Source: Treponema sp.
Lineage (GTDB): Bacteria > Spirochaetota > Spirochaetia > Treponematales > Treponemataceae
Direction of reading: 5' to 3'
Length of the DNA stretch: 33,522 nucleotides
Assembly: GCA_017412405.1 (NCBI GenBank)
Contig: JAFPYB010000164.1
Span: forward strand, 1 to 33,522
Both the position numbers and the translations under genes were made by a program. This document shows positions 6,881 to 14,873 of this stretch, piece after piece; the first letter of the stretch is position 1, and every line of letters begins with the position of its first letter. The notes under the pieces were generated by a model. It had not been told where the DNA came from. It ran no database searches and saw nothing but the letters and a program-made list of their open reading frames with translations.

Positions 6881-8710
6881 ATGGAAAACTCAAAAAGAAC
6901 AGTCACTTGCGGCGAGTTGCGCAAGTGCGATGTCGGTAAGAATGTTGTATTGAACGGATGGGTCTCCCGCTCACGGGATTTGGGTGGCCTTGTTTTTATC
7001 CAGTTGCGTGACCGCTACGGAATCACTCAGGTTATGGTGGGCGACGGGGCCAGCGATGAAGTCAAAAAAATTGCCTCGTCTTTGAAAAGTGAATATTGTA
7101 TCGCGGTGGCGGGAGTCGTAGCGGCTCGTTCCGAAAAGGATGTGAATCCTGACATGGCAACCGGTGAAATCGAAGTCGAGGCAAAGGAAATCGAAATCTT
7201 CACCACAAGCCAGGAATTGCCTTTCTCAATCGAGGAAGTTCGCCAGAAGGACGGAACTGTTGTTCTTCCAAACGAAGATTTGCGCTTGAAGTACCGATAT
7301 TTGGACTTGCGCCGTGAGCCCATGCAGAAAAACATCATCCTGCGTTCACAGGTCACTTTTGCAACCCGCGAGTATCTTACAGGCAAGGGCTTTTTGGAGA
7401 TTGAGACTCCCACATTCATCAAGTCAACTCCTGAGGGTGCGCGGGATTATTTGGTTCCCAGCCGTGTTCACCCTGGAAAATTCTATTCTTTGCCACAGTC
7501 ACCACAGCTTTACAAGCAGCTTTTGATGGTTTCTGGCTTTGACAAGTATTTCCAGATTGCCCGCTGCTACCGTGACGAGGATGCCCGCGGCGACCGACAG
7601 CCGGAATTCACCCAGATTGATATGGAAATGAGCTTCACCAACCGTGAGGAAGTCCTTGAGACAACCGAAGGACTCATGGGCTACATCTTCAAAAAGACTT
7701 TGAACTATGTGCTTCCTGCAAAATTCGACCGAATCAGCTGGGACGACGCTTTTGACCTTTACGGAAGCGACAAGCCTGATTTGCGCTTTGACCTTAAAAT
7801 GCAGGATGCTAGCTTCATGGCAGATTTGAGCGACTTCAACGCATTCAAGGCGGGAGCCGCAAATGCTGACAAATCAATCGAGCGTCACAAGAGAAGCGGC
7901 CTTAAAGCCCTTGTCGTCAAGAATGTGGCCGACAAATACAGCCGCAAGATGATTGAGGCTCTTGAATCCGTGGCAAAAATCAACCACGCAAAGGGCCTGG
8001 CCTGGATGAAAGTTGACGCAGAGGGCAAATTCGAAGGCGGAATCTCAAAATTCTTCGCCGGAAAAGAGTCTGAAATCTGTGGCAAGCTTGGTGCCGAAAA
8101 GAACGACTTGCTCCTCTTTGTAAGCGATGAGAAATGGCAGACAGCCTGTGTCGCTTTGGGAGCTGTGCGAAAGCAGCTGGGCAAGGATTTGAATCTCTAC
8201 GACCCGAAAGACGAATTCCACTTCGCATGGATTATCGACTTCCCTTACTTCGCATGGAACGAGGACGAAAACAAATGGGAGACTGAGCACCACATGTTCA
8301 CTCTTCCGCAGAAAAAATACTGGGACACTCTGGAATCTGACCCCGGAGCTGTAAAAGGCGACCTCTATGACCTGGTTTTGAACGGCTACGAGCTTGCTTC
8401 CGGCTCAATGCGTATCAACGACCCGGCCCTGCAGCAGCGAATCTTCAAAATCGTCGGATACTCAGAAGAGCGCGCCCAGAAAGCATTCGGCTTTTTGGTT
8501 CAGGCATTCAAATTCGGCGCTCCGCCACACGGAGGAATCGCACCGGGACTTGACCGTCTGGTAATGCTCATGCGCCACGAGGAATCAATCCACGAAGTAA
8601 TCGCCTTCCCGAAAAACAATCTTGCGGCTAGCCCAATGGATGAGTGCCCAAGCCCGGTAGACGAGCAGCAGCTTAAAGACTTGCATATCGTCTGCACGGA
8701 AAAGGAATAA
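6881..8710 (+). CDS. aspS: Aspartyl-tRNA synthetase
   Basis: AspRS charges tRNA-Asp with aspartate using ATP, in the cytoplasm. The 609-residue length is that of the bacterial type with the GAD insertion. The N-terminal OB-fold anticodon-binding domain is seen in GWVSRSRDLGGLVF. Class II motif 2 lies in CYRDEDARGDRQPEFTQID, and motif 3 in GIAPGLDRLVMLMRHEESI. In the anticodon-binding loop the residue after RD is Leu, as in the discriminating E. coli enzyme, where many non-discriminating enzymes have His. This hints that it charges only tRNA-Asp, but the hint rests on one position. AAGAGG stands 8 bases before the ATG. A strong hairpin terminator follows seven bases after the stop codon. Confidence 0.98.
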   Translation: MENSKRTVTCGELRKCDVGKNVVLNGWVSRSRDLGGLVFIQLRDRYGITQVMVGDGASDEVKKIASSLKSEYCIAVAGVVAARSEKDVNPDMATGEIEVEAKEIEIFTTSQELPFSIEEVRQKDGTVVLPNEDLRLKYRYLDLRREPMQKNIILRSQVTFATREYLTGKGFLEIETPTFIKSTPEGARDYLVPSRVHPGKFYSLPQSPQLYKQLLMVSGFDKYFQIARCYRDEDARGDRQPEFTQIDMEMSFTNREEVLETTEGLMGYIFKKTLNYVLPAKFDRISWDDAFDLYGSDKPDLRFDLKMQDASFMADLSDFNAFKAGAANADKSIERHKRSGLKALVVKNVADKYSRKMIEALESVAKINHAKGLAWMKVDAEGKFEGGISKFFAGKESEICGKLGAEKNDLLLFVSDEKWQTACVALGAVRKQLGKDLNLYDPKDEFHFAWIIDFPYFAWNEDENKWETEHHMFTLPQKKYWDTLESDPGAVKGDLYDLVLNGYELASGSMRINDPALQQRIFKIVGYSEERAQKAFGFLVQAFKFGAPPHGGIAPGLDRLVMLMRHEESIHEVIAFPKNNLAASPMDECPSPVDEQQLKDLHIVCTEKE

Positions 8711-8716
8711 AACAAT

Positions 8717-8757
8717 GGGCTGCAAATGCGTTTGGAGTATTGGCAGCCCTCATTTTT
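8717..8757 (+). terminator. Rho-independent terminator after aspS
   Basis: GGGCTGC (8717-8723) pairs with GCAGCCC (8743-8749) and is followed by TCATTTTT. The stem is GC-rich with a 19-base loop. It ends the ACT-aspS unit before the convergent YkgJ-type gene. Confidence 0.75.
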
Positions 8758-8768
8758 GCAAAAGCTCA

Positions 8769-9263
8769 TTACTCCATAAGCGGCACAAATCCCGGGCGGA
8801 AGTCTTTTATCATGTCGGGATTTTTTGCAGAATGCTCAATGATTTTTCTTCCCAGCCCCTCGTCCACAACAAGTTCACGGATTTTTTCAATGGGTTGCTT
8901 GTTTATTGACGGACAGGTTGGTGTAAGCGCGACAATAACCGAACCATCTTTTCGCATAGTCCGAAGCGGCCAAATAGAGCAGTCAAAAGGCTTTTCGTCG
9001 GCAGAAAGCACGCACCCAGTCCCAGCGTCAAGGAACGGACAAGGTGCCTCTTCCTCGCTGTCGTTCGTTTTGTAACAATCGGACAAATCAATCGTAAAGC
9101 TCTCCGTCTCCACCGGTCTAAAACGCGCCTTTGGAAACCGTGCTTGAAGGCGATTTTTTGTCTCCGCATCGAACAGGGGCGTTTCCCACAAGCTTTGGCG
9201 GCGGAATGAACAGCAGAATCGGCACGAAGCACAATCCTCTTTTGAAAGAATCTTACTAAGCAT
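8769..9263 (-). CDS. YkgJ-type Cys-rich putative metal-binding protein
   Basis: This is a protein of about 164 residues of the YkgJ family (annotated as zinc- or iron-chelating domain, possibly Fe-S). The Cys pattern typical of the family is visible: CASCRFCC near residues 11-18, then CPFL, a Cys in GCVLS, FDCSIWPL and TPTCPS. The open frame extends upstream to 9416, but I choose the ATG at 9263 because AAGGAG lies 7 bases before it and because it overlaps the stop of the DUF2156 gene by 8 bases, a common coupling pattern. The protein lacks a signal peptide. The function of the family is unsettled, and metal or Fe-S cluster binding is inferred from the Cys residues. It is the last gene of a two-gene unit with the DUF2156 protein. 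Confidence 0.82.
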   Translation of the reverse strand: MLSKILSKEDCASCRFCCSFRRQSLWETPLFDAETKNRLQARFPKARFRPVETESFTIDLSDCYKTNDSEEEAPCPFLDAGTGCVLSADEKPFDCSIWPLRTMRKDGSVIVALTPTCPSINKQPIEKIRELVVDEGLGRKIIEHSAKNPDMIKDFRPGFVPLME

Positions 9264-10224
9264 TTTCCGTCTCCTTCGTTTTTCCTCCGCAAATTCTTCC
9301 ATAATATTTATCAAGAATAATTTGCGGTCGATATGAGATTTTTGCCTTGCGAAGTCCTTCCACGCCCATGTCCTCCTCCCGGTTAAAATACTCAAAATCA
9401 GGGCAGCTGGAGGCAAAACACCAGTTCACGGCGGCGTATGCGCCGTTTGCGGCAGCATGGGACAGGCATTTCTCAAAATGAACATCCATTGTCTTGTCGG
9501 AAATCCGTGAGGCAAGCGTCATGGCACAGGGTTTTCCATGCACATACAGAACACCGCCCTCCACCTTGAACAAGTCTTTTTTCTCCACTGCAAGTTTAAT
9601 CGATTCAAGCTCCAGCCGCAAAACATCATCATCCTGCTCCTCACGCTCCCTGAGCCACGACTCCGCCACAGAAACAATGTCCTCTTCAATGTGACAAAGG
9701 GAAAGCGAGCGGAATTCCCACTGTCCCTCGTAAATGCGGCAAAATCGCGACACATGGTTTTTCTTTTTGTGGTAGTTTTTTCCCGGCAGCGTCGCCAAAA
9801 GTTCGCGGTCATAGATGTAGTCGCTGTCGTCGCGGTTTGTGCTCCATTCTGCGTGTAAAAGCGGAAAATGTTGGGCAAGACATGATGTAATATCGTTTTT
9901 CTGCGTTTCGGTCAGCAAGCAAAAGCGAGCCTCCGTTCCGTGCTCCTCGCTGTCTTTCAGAATAGCCCCGACAGCCTCCTTCAAATCTCCACAAAAGCCG
10001 CGCATAGAAAGCGGAAAGGCGTACCCCGTGCGATTCTCCTTGCCAGTGTACTTACGGAACAAAAAATGTTCCGTCATGCAAATCTGTATATTGTATTTTT
10101 TTTGAAGCAGAAACAGATTGATGAGGGACGAGTCGCTTCCCATGAGCGATGTATCGTCAAGCCGTTCCCGAAGCGTCTTCAAATCATAAAAATCAAGAAT
10201 TTTCCAATCCACATTTTTCCTCAT
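9256..10224 (-). CDS. DUF2156 domain protein (phosphatidylglycerol lysyltransferase C-terminal-like)
   Basis: The 322-residue product matches the DUF2156 family, related in fold to the GNAT-like C-terminal domain of MprF aminoacyl-phosphatidylglycerol synthases. Telling segments are LPGKNYHKKKNHVSRF in the middle and YFNREEDMGVEGLRKAKISY near the C-terminus. Unlike MprF it has no membrane flippase domain, so it is a soluble stand-alone version. GNAT-type transfer of an acyl or aminoacyl group is the family expectation; the substrate is unknown. The start is ambiguous. The ATG at 10224 sits 7 bases after a TATTAT box (leaderless layout), while the GTG at 10212 has a GAGG 6 bases upstream. The YkgJ-type gene follows with an 8-base overlap. 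Confidence 0.82.
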   Translation of the reverse strand: MRKNVDWKILDFYDLKTLRERLDDTSLMGSDSSLINLFLLQKKYNIQICMTEHFLFRKYTGKENRTGYAFPLSMRGFCGDLKEAVGAILKDSEEHGTEARFCLLTETQKNDITSCLAQHFPLLHAEWSTNRDDSDYIYDRELLATLPGKNYHKKKNHVSRFCRIYEGQWEFRSLSLCHIEEDIVSVAESWLREREEQDDDVLRLELESIKLAVEKKDLFKVEGGVLYVHGKPCAMTLASRISDKTMDVHFEKCLSHAAANGAYAAVNWCFASSCPDFEYFNREEDMGVEGLRKAKISYRPQIILDKYYGRICGGKTKETENA

Positions 10225-10288
10225 CTATAATATAATAAAAATCTAGACAAACGCAAAGGCAAAACTGTAAACTTTGAGAGGTGTTTTT

Positions 10289-11065
10289 ATGAAAAAAAGT
10301 ATCTTGATTTTTACTTCGCTCTTCTTCGCGATTTCGGCGTGTTCGTCGGAAAGCTCGGGAAGCACAGCTTCTTCATCCGGAGCGCAGAATTCGGCGCAAG
10401 GTGGCTCATCCAGCTACTCGGGAGCATACGCAACAGAAACGGAAGGCTACGTCACATGGTACGACGGCGCGGACGCTTCGAGCGTCGCATACTACGCACC
10501 GGAGCTTGAGTCCGGGTGGTACCACTGCGCCGTATCAGAGCCAAAACTCTCCGACATTCCGCCAGGAAGCGCAATCGAGCTTTCGGCGAACGGAAAGACC
10601 GTCCACCTTGTCGTCACAGATTTGTGTCCGTCAAGCAGCAATGCAGCGCACACGAGCAAGGCGAATTATTTTTTCGATTTGGAAAAATCCGCGTTCACAA
10701 CTCTCGCCGATGCCTCGGTGGGCGAGCTGAACATGACGTTCAAGATAATTCCATATCCTACGACAAAAAACATCACGTTCCTAGCAAAGGACGGAACGAA
10801 CGACTGGTGGCTTTCGGGCAAATTCTACAACGTGCGCTATGCACTCAAAAAAGTCGAATACTCGGCTGACGGCTCGTTATTTTCGGAAATGAAACCGCTT
10901 TCGGGAACAGAAAACAACTGGTACGTCATAGCATCTGGCACAAACTTAACCAAAAAGTTGTATTTTAGGCTCACGGATGTGTGCGAAAACGTTGTCACCA
11001 CGAACGCGCTCACGAACATTTCCGCAGACGCAAGCTACGACACTGGCGTAAATTTTGGGGAGTGA
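10289..11065 (+). CDS. Expansin-like surface lipoprotein (EXLX1 type)
   Basis: Expansins loosen plant cell walls or bind cellulose without hydrolysing it. From the ATG at 10289 (GAGAGG about 8 bases upstream) the 258-residue product starts with a lipoprotein signal ending in AISAC (Cys18), then a Ser/Gly-rich linker to about residue 50. Domain 1 (residues ~52-155) shows GYVTWY, VVTDLCP (Asp111) and FFDLEKSAF (Asp130), which line up with GYATY, VTDLYP and LDLSPNAF of the Bacillus subtilis EXLX1 double-psi beta-barrel. Domain 2 has the neighbouring Trp pair WW (173-174) and YALKKVEY, as in the cellulose-binding domain. The Tyr of VTDLYP is Cys here. The open frame can extend to a TTG at 10274, but that would spoil the signal. 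It probably sits on the outer surface and acts on plant fibre or peptidoglycan. The alignment is from memory. Confidence 0.8.
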   Translation: MKKSILIFTSLFFAISACSSESSGSTASSSGAQNSAQGGSSSYSGAYATETEGYVTWYDGADASSVAYYAPELESGWYHCAVSEPKLSDIPPGSAIELSANGKTVHLVVTDLCPSSSNAAHTSKANYFFDLEKSAFTTLADASVGELNMTFKIIPYPTTKNITFLAKDGTNDWWLSGKFYNVRYALKKVEYSADGSLFSEMKPLSGTENNWYVIASGTNLTKKLYFRLTDVCENVVTTNALTNISADASYDTGVNFGE

Positions 11066-11077
11066 CAATAAAATCGT

Positions 11078-12238
11078 ATGAAACAATTCACAGAACAAGA
11101 AATAGCTTCAATTTATTCGGCTCGGAAAGAAAAACTGTTCGAGTACATGAGCCAAAATGCAATCACAGCAGCCGTTTTCGAGGACTGCGAGGAACGACGG
11201 AATCCAGCCGTCCGTTATTTTACGGGGCATCCCAGCGATGCATTGTTCATCGCGTGCATAGCAGGCAAGACAAAGCACAGCATCCTTGTCCCCTGGGACG
11301 AAAATCTCGCCAAAGAACAATCGGTTGATGTAAAAATCGTTCCATACAACAAGTACGACAGAAAAAACACAAAAACGGTGGCAGAACTTCTCAAATCTTT
11401 CAAAATCACCGACCAGCGGAAAAAAGTAGAAATTCCGCCCACAACGCCCTACCCGCTTTTTCTAAAATATGTGGAAGCACTTTCAGCCGATGAGTGGGAC
11501 GTGCTTTGCCGGGAAAAATCCACCCACGACTTTGTTGTTGACCTGCGTGCCCAAAAGGACGAGTACGAAATTGAATGTACAAAAGAAGCCGCCCGCGTTG
11601 GCGACATCATCATATCGGAGATTGAGCGCGGTATTCGCGAGAACTGGCTGCACAAGGAAATGGACGTTGCGCTCTTGATTGAGTCCGAGCTGCGAAAACA
11701 CGGCTGCGAACGCACAGGATTCGACACGCTGGCGGCAGGTCCTGCCCGCTCTTGGGCAATCCATGCCTTCCCAGGCTACACAGACGCGCCCTGGCCTTCC
11801 GATGGGCTTTCCATCCTCGACTTTGGCGTTGTCTACAAGGGCTACACCAGCGACACGACGCTCACCGTGGCAAAAAACCTGAGCGCGGAGCAGGAAAAAC
11901 TCGTCGCCCTCGTGGAAAAGGCGGCGCAAGAAGCTCTTCCGCTGTACAAGGCTGGAAGCCCCATCAAAAAGGCTGGAGAAGCGGCGGATTTAATCTTCAA
12001 GAAAGCAAAGCGCGTCATGCCGCACACCCTCGGACACGGAATAGGACTTGAAATCCACGAGTTCCCCCGGGTAAGCGCAAAGCAGCCTGACGATCTTCTG
12101 TTCAAGGAAGGCATGATTGTCACCCTTGAGCCTGGGCTGTACGACGCAAATCTGGGCGGAGTGCGCTTGGAAAACGATGTCCTCATCACAAAGAACGGAA
12201 ACGAGGTCATCACACATTCAAAAATCATTCGGTTGTAA
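11078..12238 (+). CDS. M24B family metallopeptidase (Xaa-Pro aminopeptidase/dipeptidase type)
   Basis: This cytoplasmic peptidase is expected to cleave peptides at N-terminal Xaa-Pro bonds using two metal ions. The 386-residue length fits the two-domain M24B type: an N-terminal creatinase-like domain (to ~residue 150) and a C-terminal pita-bread domain. All five metal ligands can be seen: Asp in SILDFGVVY, Asp in YTSDTTLT, His in TLGHGIGLEIHE, Glu in VTLEPGLY and Glu in RLENDVLI. No signal peptide is visible. The gene starts 12 bases after the expansin gene, so it may share its transcript, but no functional link is evident. A GGGGAG run lies 15 bases before the ATG, further than usual. Peptide scavenging fits an anaerobe that feeds on amino acids. 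Confidence 0.92.
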   Translation: MKQFTEQEIASIYSARKEKLFEYMSQNAITAAVFEDCEERRNPAVRYFTGHPSDALFIACIAGKTKHSILVPWDENLAKEQSVDVKIVPYNKYDRKNTKTVAELLKSFKITDQRKKVEIPPTTPYPLFLKYVEALSADEWDVLCREKSTHDFVVDLRAQKDEYEIECTKEAARVGDIIISEIERGIRENWLHKEMDVALLIESELRKHGCERTGFDTLAAGPARSWAIHAFPGYTDAPWPSDGLSILDFGVVYKGYTSDTTLTVAKNLSAEQEKLVALVEKAAQEALPLYKAGSPIKKAGEAADLIFKKAKRVMPHTLGHGIGLEIHEFPRVSAKQPDDLLFKEGMIVTLEPGLYDANLGGVRLENDVLITKNGNEVITHSKIIRL

Positions 12239-12319
12239 TTCATATTCCGCTATGATAATTGTTTCTATTTCGATATAGTTATGTTTATAGTAAAAATATT
12301 TTTCTACATGGAGGAAAAA

Positions 12320-12922
12320 ATGAAAAAGATTTTGACAGCAGTTGCGTCCCTCATCGCAGCATGTGCATTGATGAGCTGCGGCTCAACTAACAGCAAAGTA
12401 AATTCAGGCGATTCTGCCGCAAAACAGGCAAAAGAAGACGGATATCCGGAGTGGGTCTATGTCGGAAAACAGGACGACACTGGAATCTACGCTGTGGGTG
12501 CCGGAAAAATGGCAAACCTCGTGAACTCCGCAAAGATGGCTGTTGCCGAAGGACGCTCGGAGCTTGCAAGAACACTCAAAGTTCAGGTTCAGGATGTTCT
12601 CCAGACATACACAAGCGACTTGGGTTCAGAGCAGAACCGCGACGCGCTCTCAGGTCTCATCGACAACACCTTGCAGAAGACGGATGCCGTTCTCGAAGGC
12701 TCTCGCCAGGTGAACCGCTTCAACGCATCAGATGGAACAGTATACGTTCTCATGTACCTTCCCTATGAATCAGCAGTTTCAAAGCTCAACACTGTAGTGT
12801 CAGATTACACTGGAAAAGCAGAAGCCGTCATCACAGACGCAAGAATGCGCGAGGCATACGAGAAATATTTTGCTGGCGCAGACAAAAAGACAAACACAAC
12901 AACGCCAACTACAACAAACTAG
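12320..12922 (+). CDS. LPP20-family lipoprotein
   Basis: This lipoprotein of 200 residues belongs to the LPP20 type, named from a Helicobacter membrane antigen. The start at 12320 is chosen because GGAGG lies 5 bases before it and because the protein then begins with a standard lipoprotein signal ending in ALMSC (Cys20). The longer frame to 12281 would spoil the signal. The body contains PEWVYVGKQDDTGIYAVG and SAKMAVAEGRSELARTL, features typical of LPP20 domains (an Ala-rich helix after a short strand). The C-terminus is a Thr-rich tail. It has the same family as the protein at 17092. It is anchored to a membrane, probably the outer one on the periplasmic face. Its function is unknown. Confidence 0.82.
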   Translation: MKKILTAVASLIAACALMSCGSTNSKVNSGDSAAKQAKEDGYPEWVYVGKQDDTGIYAVGAGKMANLVNSAKMAVAEGRSELARTLKVQVQDVLQTYTSDLGSEQNRDALSGLIDNTLQKTDAVLEGSRQVNRFNASDGTVYVLMYLPYESAVSKLNTVVSDYTGKAEAVITDARMREAYEKYFAGADKKTNTTTPTTTN

Positions 12923-12941
12923 CATAGCCAAAACCATGCAC

Positions 12942-12976
12942 AGCTGTCTAATTCACTTTTTAGGCAGCTTTTTTTT
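12942..12976 (+). terminator. Rho-independent terminator after the LPP20 gene
   Basis: AGCTGTCTAA (12942-12951) pairs with TTAGGCAGCT (12960-12969) with one G-U pair, an 8-base loop and a run of eight T. This is a strong intrinsic terminator. Confidence 0.85.
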
Positions 12977-13005
12977 ATCTGAGGCAGTCTCAAAAGAGGT
13001 ACACA

Positions 13006-13701
13006 ATGAAGTTTCTTGTCATTTCGGACATTCACGGGAATCTTGAAAACATCGATAAGCTCGACTCGCACTTCAAGGAAGCAGACGCAGTCCTGTTCGG
13101 CGGAGATTTCGCGCTTTTTGAGCATGAGGAAACGGCAACGCCCGTCCTCGAAAAGCTCCTGACAAAGCATGAAGTCATTTATGCGGTGCTGGGAAATTGC
13201 GACTCACCCGATTTTTTGGAAAAAATTGAAGCTGCGGACATTTCCGTGGAAAAAACACTCGTATTCAACGATGGATATGCCGTTTCCGGTTCTGGCGGCG
13301 GCTCCAAGTTCACAGGAACAACGCCATTTGAGCGCACAGACGAAGAGCTTTCTGGCGATTTTGCCATCCTGGACTCCTCAAGCGAAGAATGTGCCGACGA
13401 GAACGGTCATTGGTCAAACTTGATTCTCATAATGCACAACCCGCCAAAGGACACAAAATGCGATGCCATCCCGGGTGACATCCATGTGGGAAGTCCGGCT
13501 CTCCGCGCAGTAATCGAAAAGCGCACGCCGTTCCTCGTCGTGACGGGTCATATCCACGAGAGCGCGGGCATAGACACCATTGGAGCAACAACCGTCATAA
13601 ACCCAGGAAGCCTTGCAGAAGGAAAATACGGCTGGGTGGAGGCAGAAAAGAGAAGCGACGGCACATGGAGCGTCAAAAGCGCAGAACTCTGCCAGCTCTA
13701 G
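13006..13701 (+). CDS. Metallophosphoesterase (calcineurin-like)
   Basis: This 231-residue enzyme of the calcineurin-like phosphoesterase superfamily uses two metal ions to cleave phosphate esters. All signature motifs are present in order: SDIHGN (residues ~7-12), FGGDFA, GNCDSP, MHNPPKD and GHIHES, followed by NPGSLAEG. The pattern is closest to the YfcE/MJ0936 type of bacterial phosphodiesterases. There is no signal peptide, so it works in the cytoplasm. AGAGG lies about 9 bases before the ATG, and the gene follows the terminator of the LPP20 gene, so it is probably a separate unit. It converges on the beta-barrel gene with only 15 bases between the two stop codons. The physiological substrate cannot be told from the sequence. 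Confidence 0.93.
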   Translation: MKFLVISDIHGNLENIDKLDSHFKEADAVLFGGDFALFEHEETATPVLEKLLTKHEVIYAVLGNCDSPDFLEKIEAADISVEKTLVFNDGYAVSGSGGGSKFTGTTPFERTDEELSGDFAILDSSSEECADENGHWSNLILIMHNPPKDTKCDAIPGDIHVGSPALRAVIEKRTPFLVVTGHIHESAGIDTIGATTVINPGSLAEGKYGWVEAEKRSDGTWSVKSAELCQL

Positions 13702-13716
13702 CCACCGCGCCACGAA

Positions 13717-14775
13717 TCAAAATCCCGCCGTCACCGAGAACACCCATTTTTCCGTGTGCTCTGTGTCGCGGGAATGGTTCGTCACCCATTCAAGCTGGCG
13801 GTAGAATCCCGTCTGAATGCGCACATAATTTTTGCGTACGGCAATAAGCGCAAGTCCGAACCGAAATTTCTGCATCACATAATCGTATTCTTCCGTCTTG
13901 AAATTTTCCGAATTGTCGTAGAACAAATAATTCATCGGGATTTTTTCAAGATTGTACTGCGCCACGATTCCGAAGAATTTGAAAAAATCAAGATGCACTT
14001 TCACATCAATGAAAATACTCTCAAACTTGTCCTGGGACGTTGATTCATCGGGCATCACCTGAACATTTGTGTATTCGGTGCTGATATTCGATTTTGTGTG
14101 CAGATAGCAGAACGAGAACGAATTTTCAGAATTGACGACGAGCCAGTTGAAAATGGGAAAGCTGTAGTCAAATTCCACGCAAGGTCCCACATCGTAGAGC
14201 CGTTGAGTTGTGGCAACAGTCCTGTTCATAAAAAGGGAACTTCCTGCAATCTCCGAATTCTGATAATTCAAGGAACTGTTCGTCTCCGTATAGGACGACT
14301 CATAGCGCACTCCAAGCCCAAAAGAAAAATGATGGCGTGGCAGGGTCTCAACGCGTATCGTTTTTTTGTAGGGAAAAAATTTGAGAAAGACGCGGCTCTG
14401 GGTGGAATCCTCAATTTCTTTGGTCAACTCCCGTGTAGTTTTGTCGATTTTTTGCTCTTTTGAAAATTCATAGAAAAGCTGTGTTGAAACATCGGGCTTC
14501 CAACGATACTCCACCGAGCCGAAAATAGTCGCTCCGTAATCGTCAGTCGGCTCACATCCCAAGTCAAAAGAAAATGGAAGGGATTCAAGCCAATCCACAG
14601 CCTTCACAAAGAGATTCTGGTCCTCGTCGTCCTCCACATTCTCCGACAGGCTTGGGGCTTCGCCTTCCACAACAGGAGTTTCGGTCAATTCATTCACATT
14701 CTCCTCGGAAAAGGCGGCAAGAGAAAATAGAAACAGCAATGAAAAAAACAAGACTATTTTCATGTTCAAAATCAT
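13717..14775 (-). CDS. Putative outer-membrane beta-barrel protein
   Basis: The 352-residue protein has a signal peptide (hydrophobic stretch VLFFSLLFLFSLAAFSEE) followed by an acidic region (to ~residue 55) and about 12 to 14 amphipathic strands. It ends in Phe (FSVTAGF), the usual end of outer-membrane barrels. I do not recognise a specific family. Repeated aromatic and charged alternation, for example RKNYVRIQTGFYRQLEW, supports a barrel. Two starts are possible: ATG at 14775 or ATG at 14763. I keep 14775, since a perfect TATAAT ends 7 bases before it and neither start has a Shine-Dalgarno sequence. Its function is unknown; it may be a pore or an adhesin. Confidence 0.72.
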   Translation of the reverse strand: MILNMKIVLFFSLLFLFSLAAFSEENVNELTETPVVEGEAPSLSENVEDDEDQNLFVKAVDWLESLPFSFDLGCEPTDDYGATIFGSVEYRWKPDVSTQLFYEFSKEQKIDKTTRELTKEIEDSTQSRVFLKFFPYKKTIRVETLPRHHFSFGLGVRYESSYTETNSSLNYQNSEIAGSSLFMNRTVATTQRLYDVGPCVEFDYSFPIFNWLVVNSENSFSFCYLHTKSNISTEYTNVQVMPDESTSQDKFESIFIDVKVHLDFFKFFGIVAQYNLEKIPMNYLFYDNSENFKTEEYDYVMQKFRFGLALIAVRKNYVRIQTGFYRQLEWVTNHSRDTEHTEKWVFSVTAGF

Positions 14776-14782
14776 AGCATAA

Positions 14783-14788
14783 ATTATA
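14783..14788 (-). promoter_or_regulatory. Putative -10 box, leaderless layout, of the beta-barrel gene
   Basis: A perfect TATAAT on the minus strand ends 7 bases before the ATG at 14775. The hexamer 17 bases further upstream is TTTCTT, a poor -35 box. If real, transcription would begin at the ATG. Confidence 0.42.
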
Positions 14789-14873
14789 AAATCTGCTAAA
14801 CTATTAAGAAAACAAATGAACGCTGAAAAAATTAGTATTGCTCAGTGGTTCAACAATTCTTTTGGAGAAACAT

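Noticed and set aside
11046-11074. Leaderless promoter for the M24 peptidase (TAAAAT at 11069-11074)
   Set aside because: Only three bases separate the box from the ATG, and there is no -35 box at the right distance.
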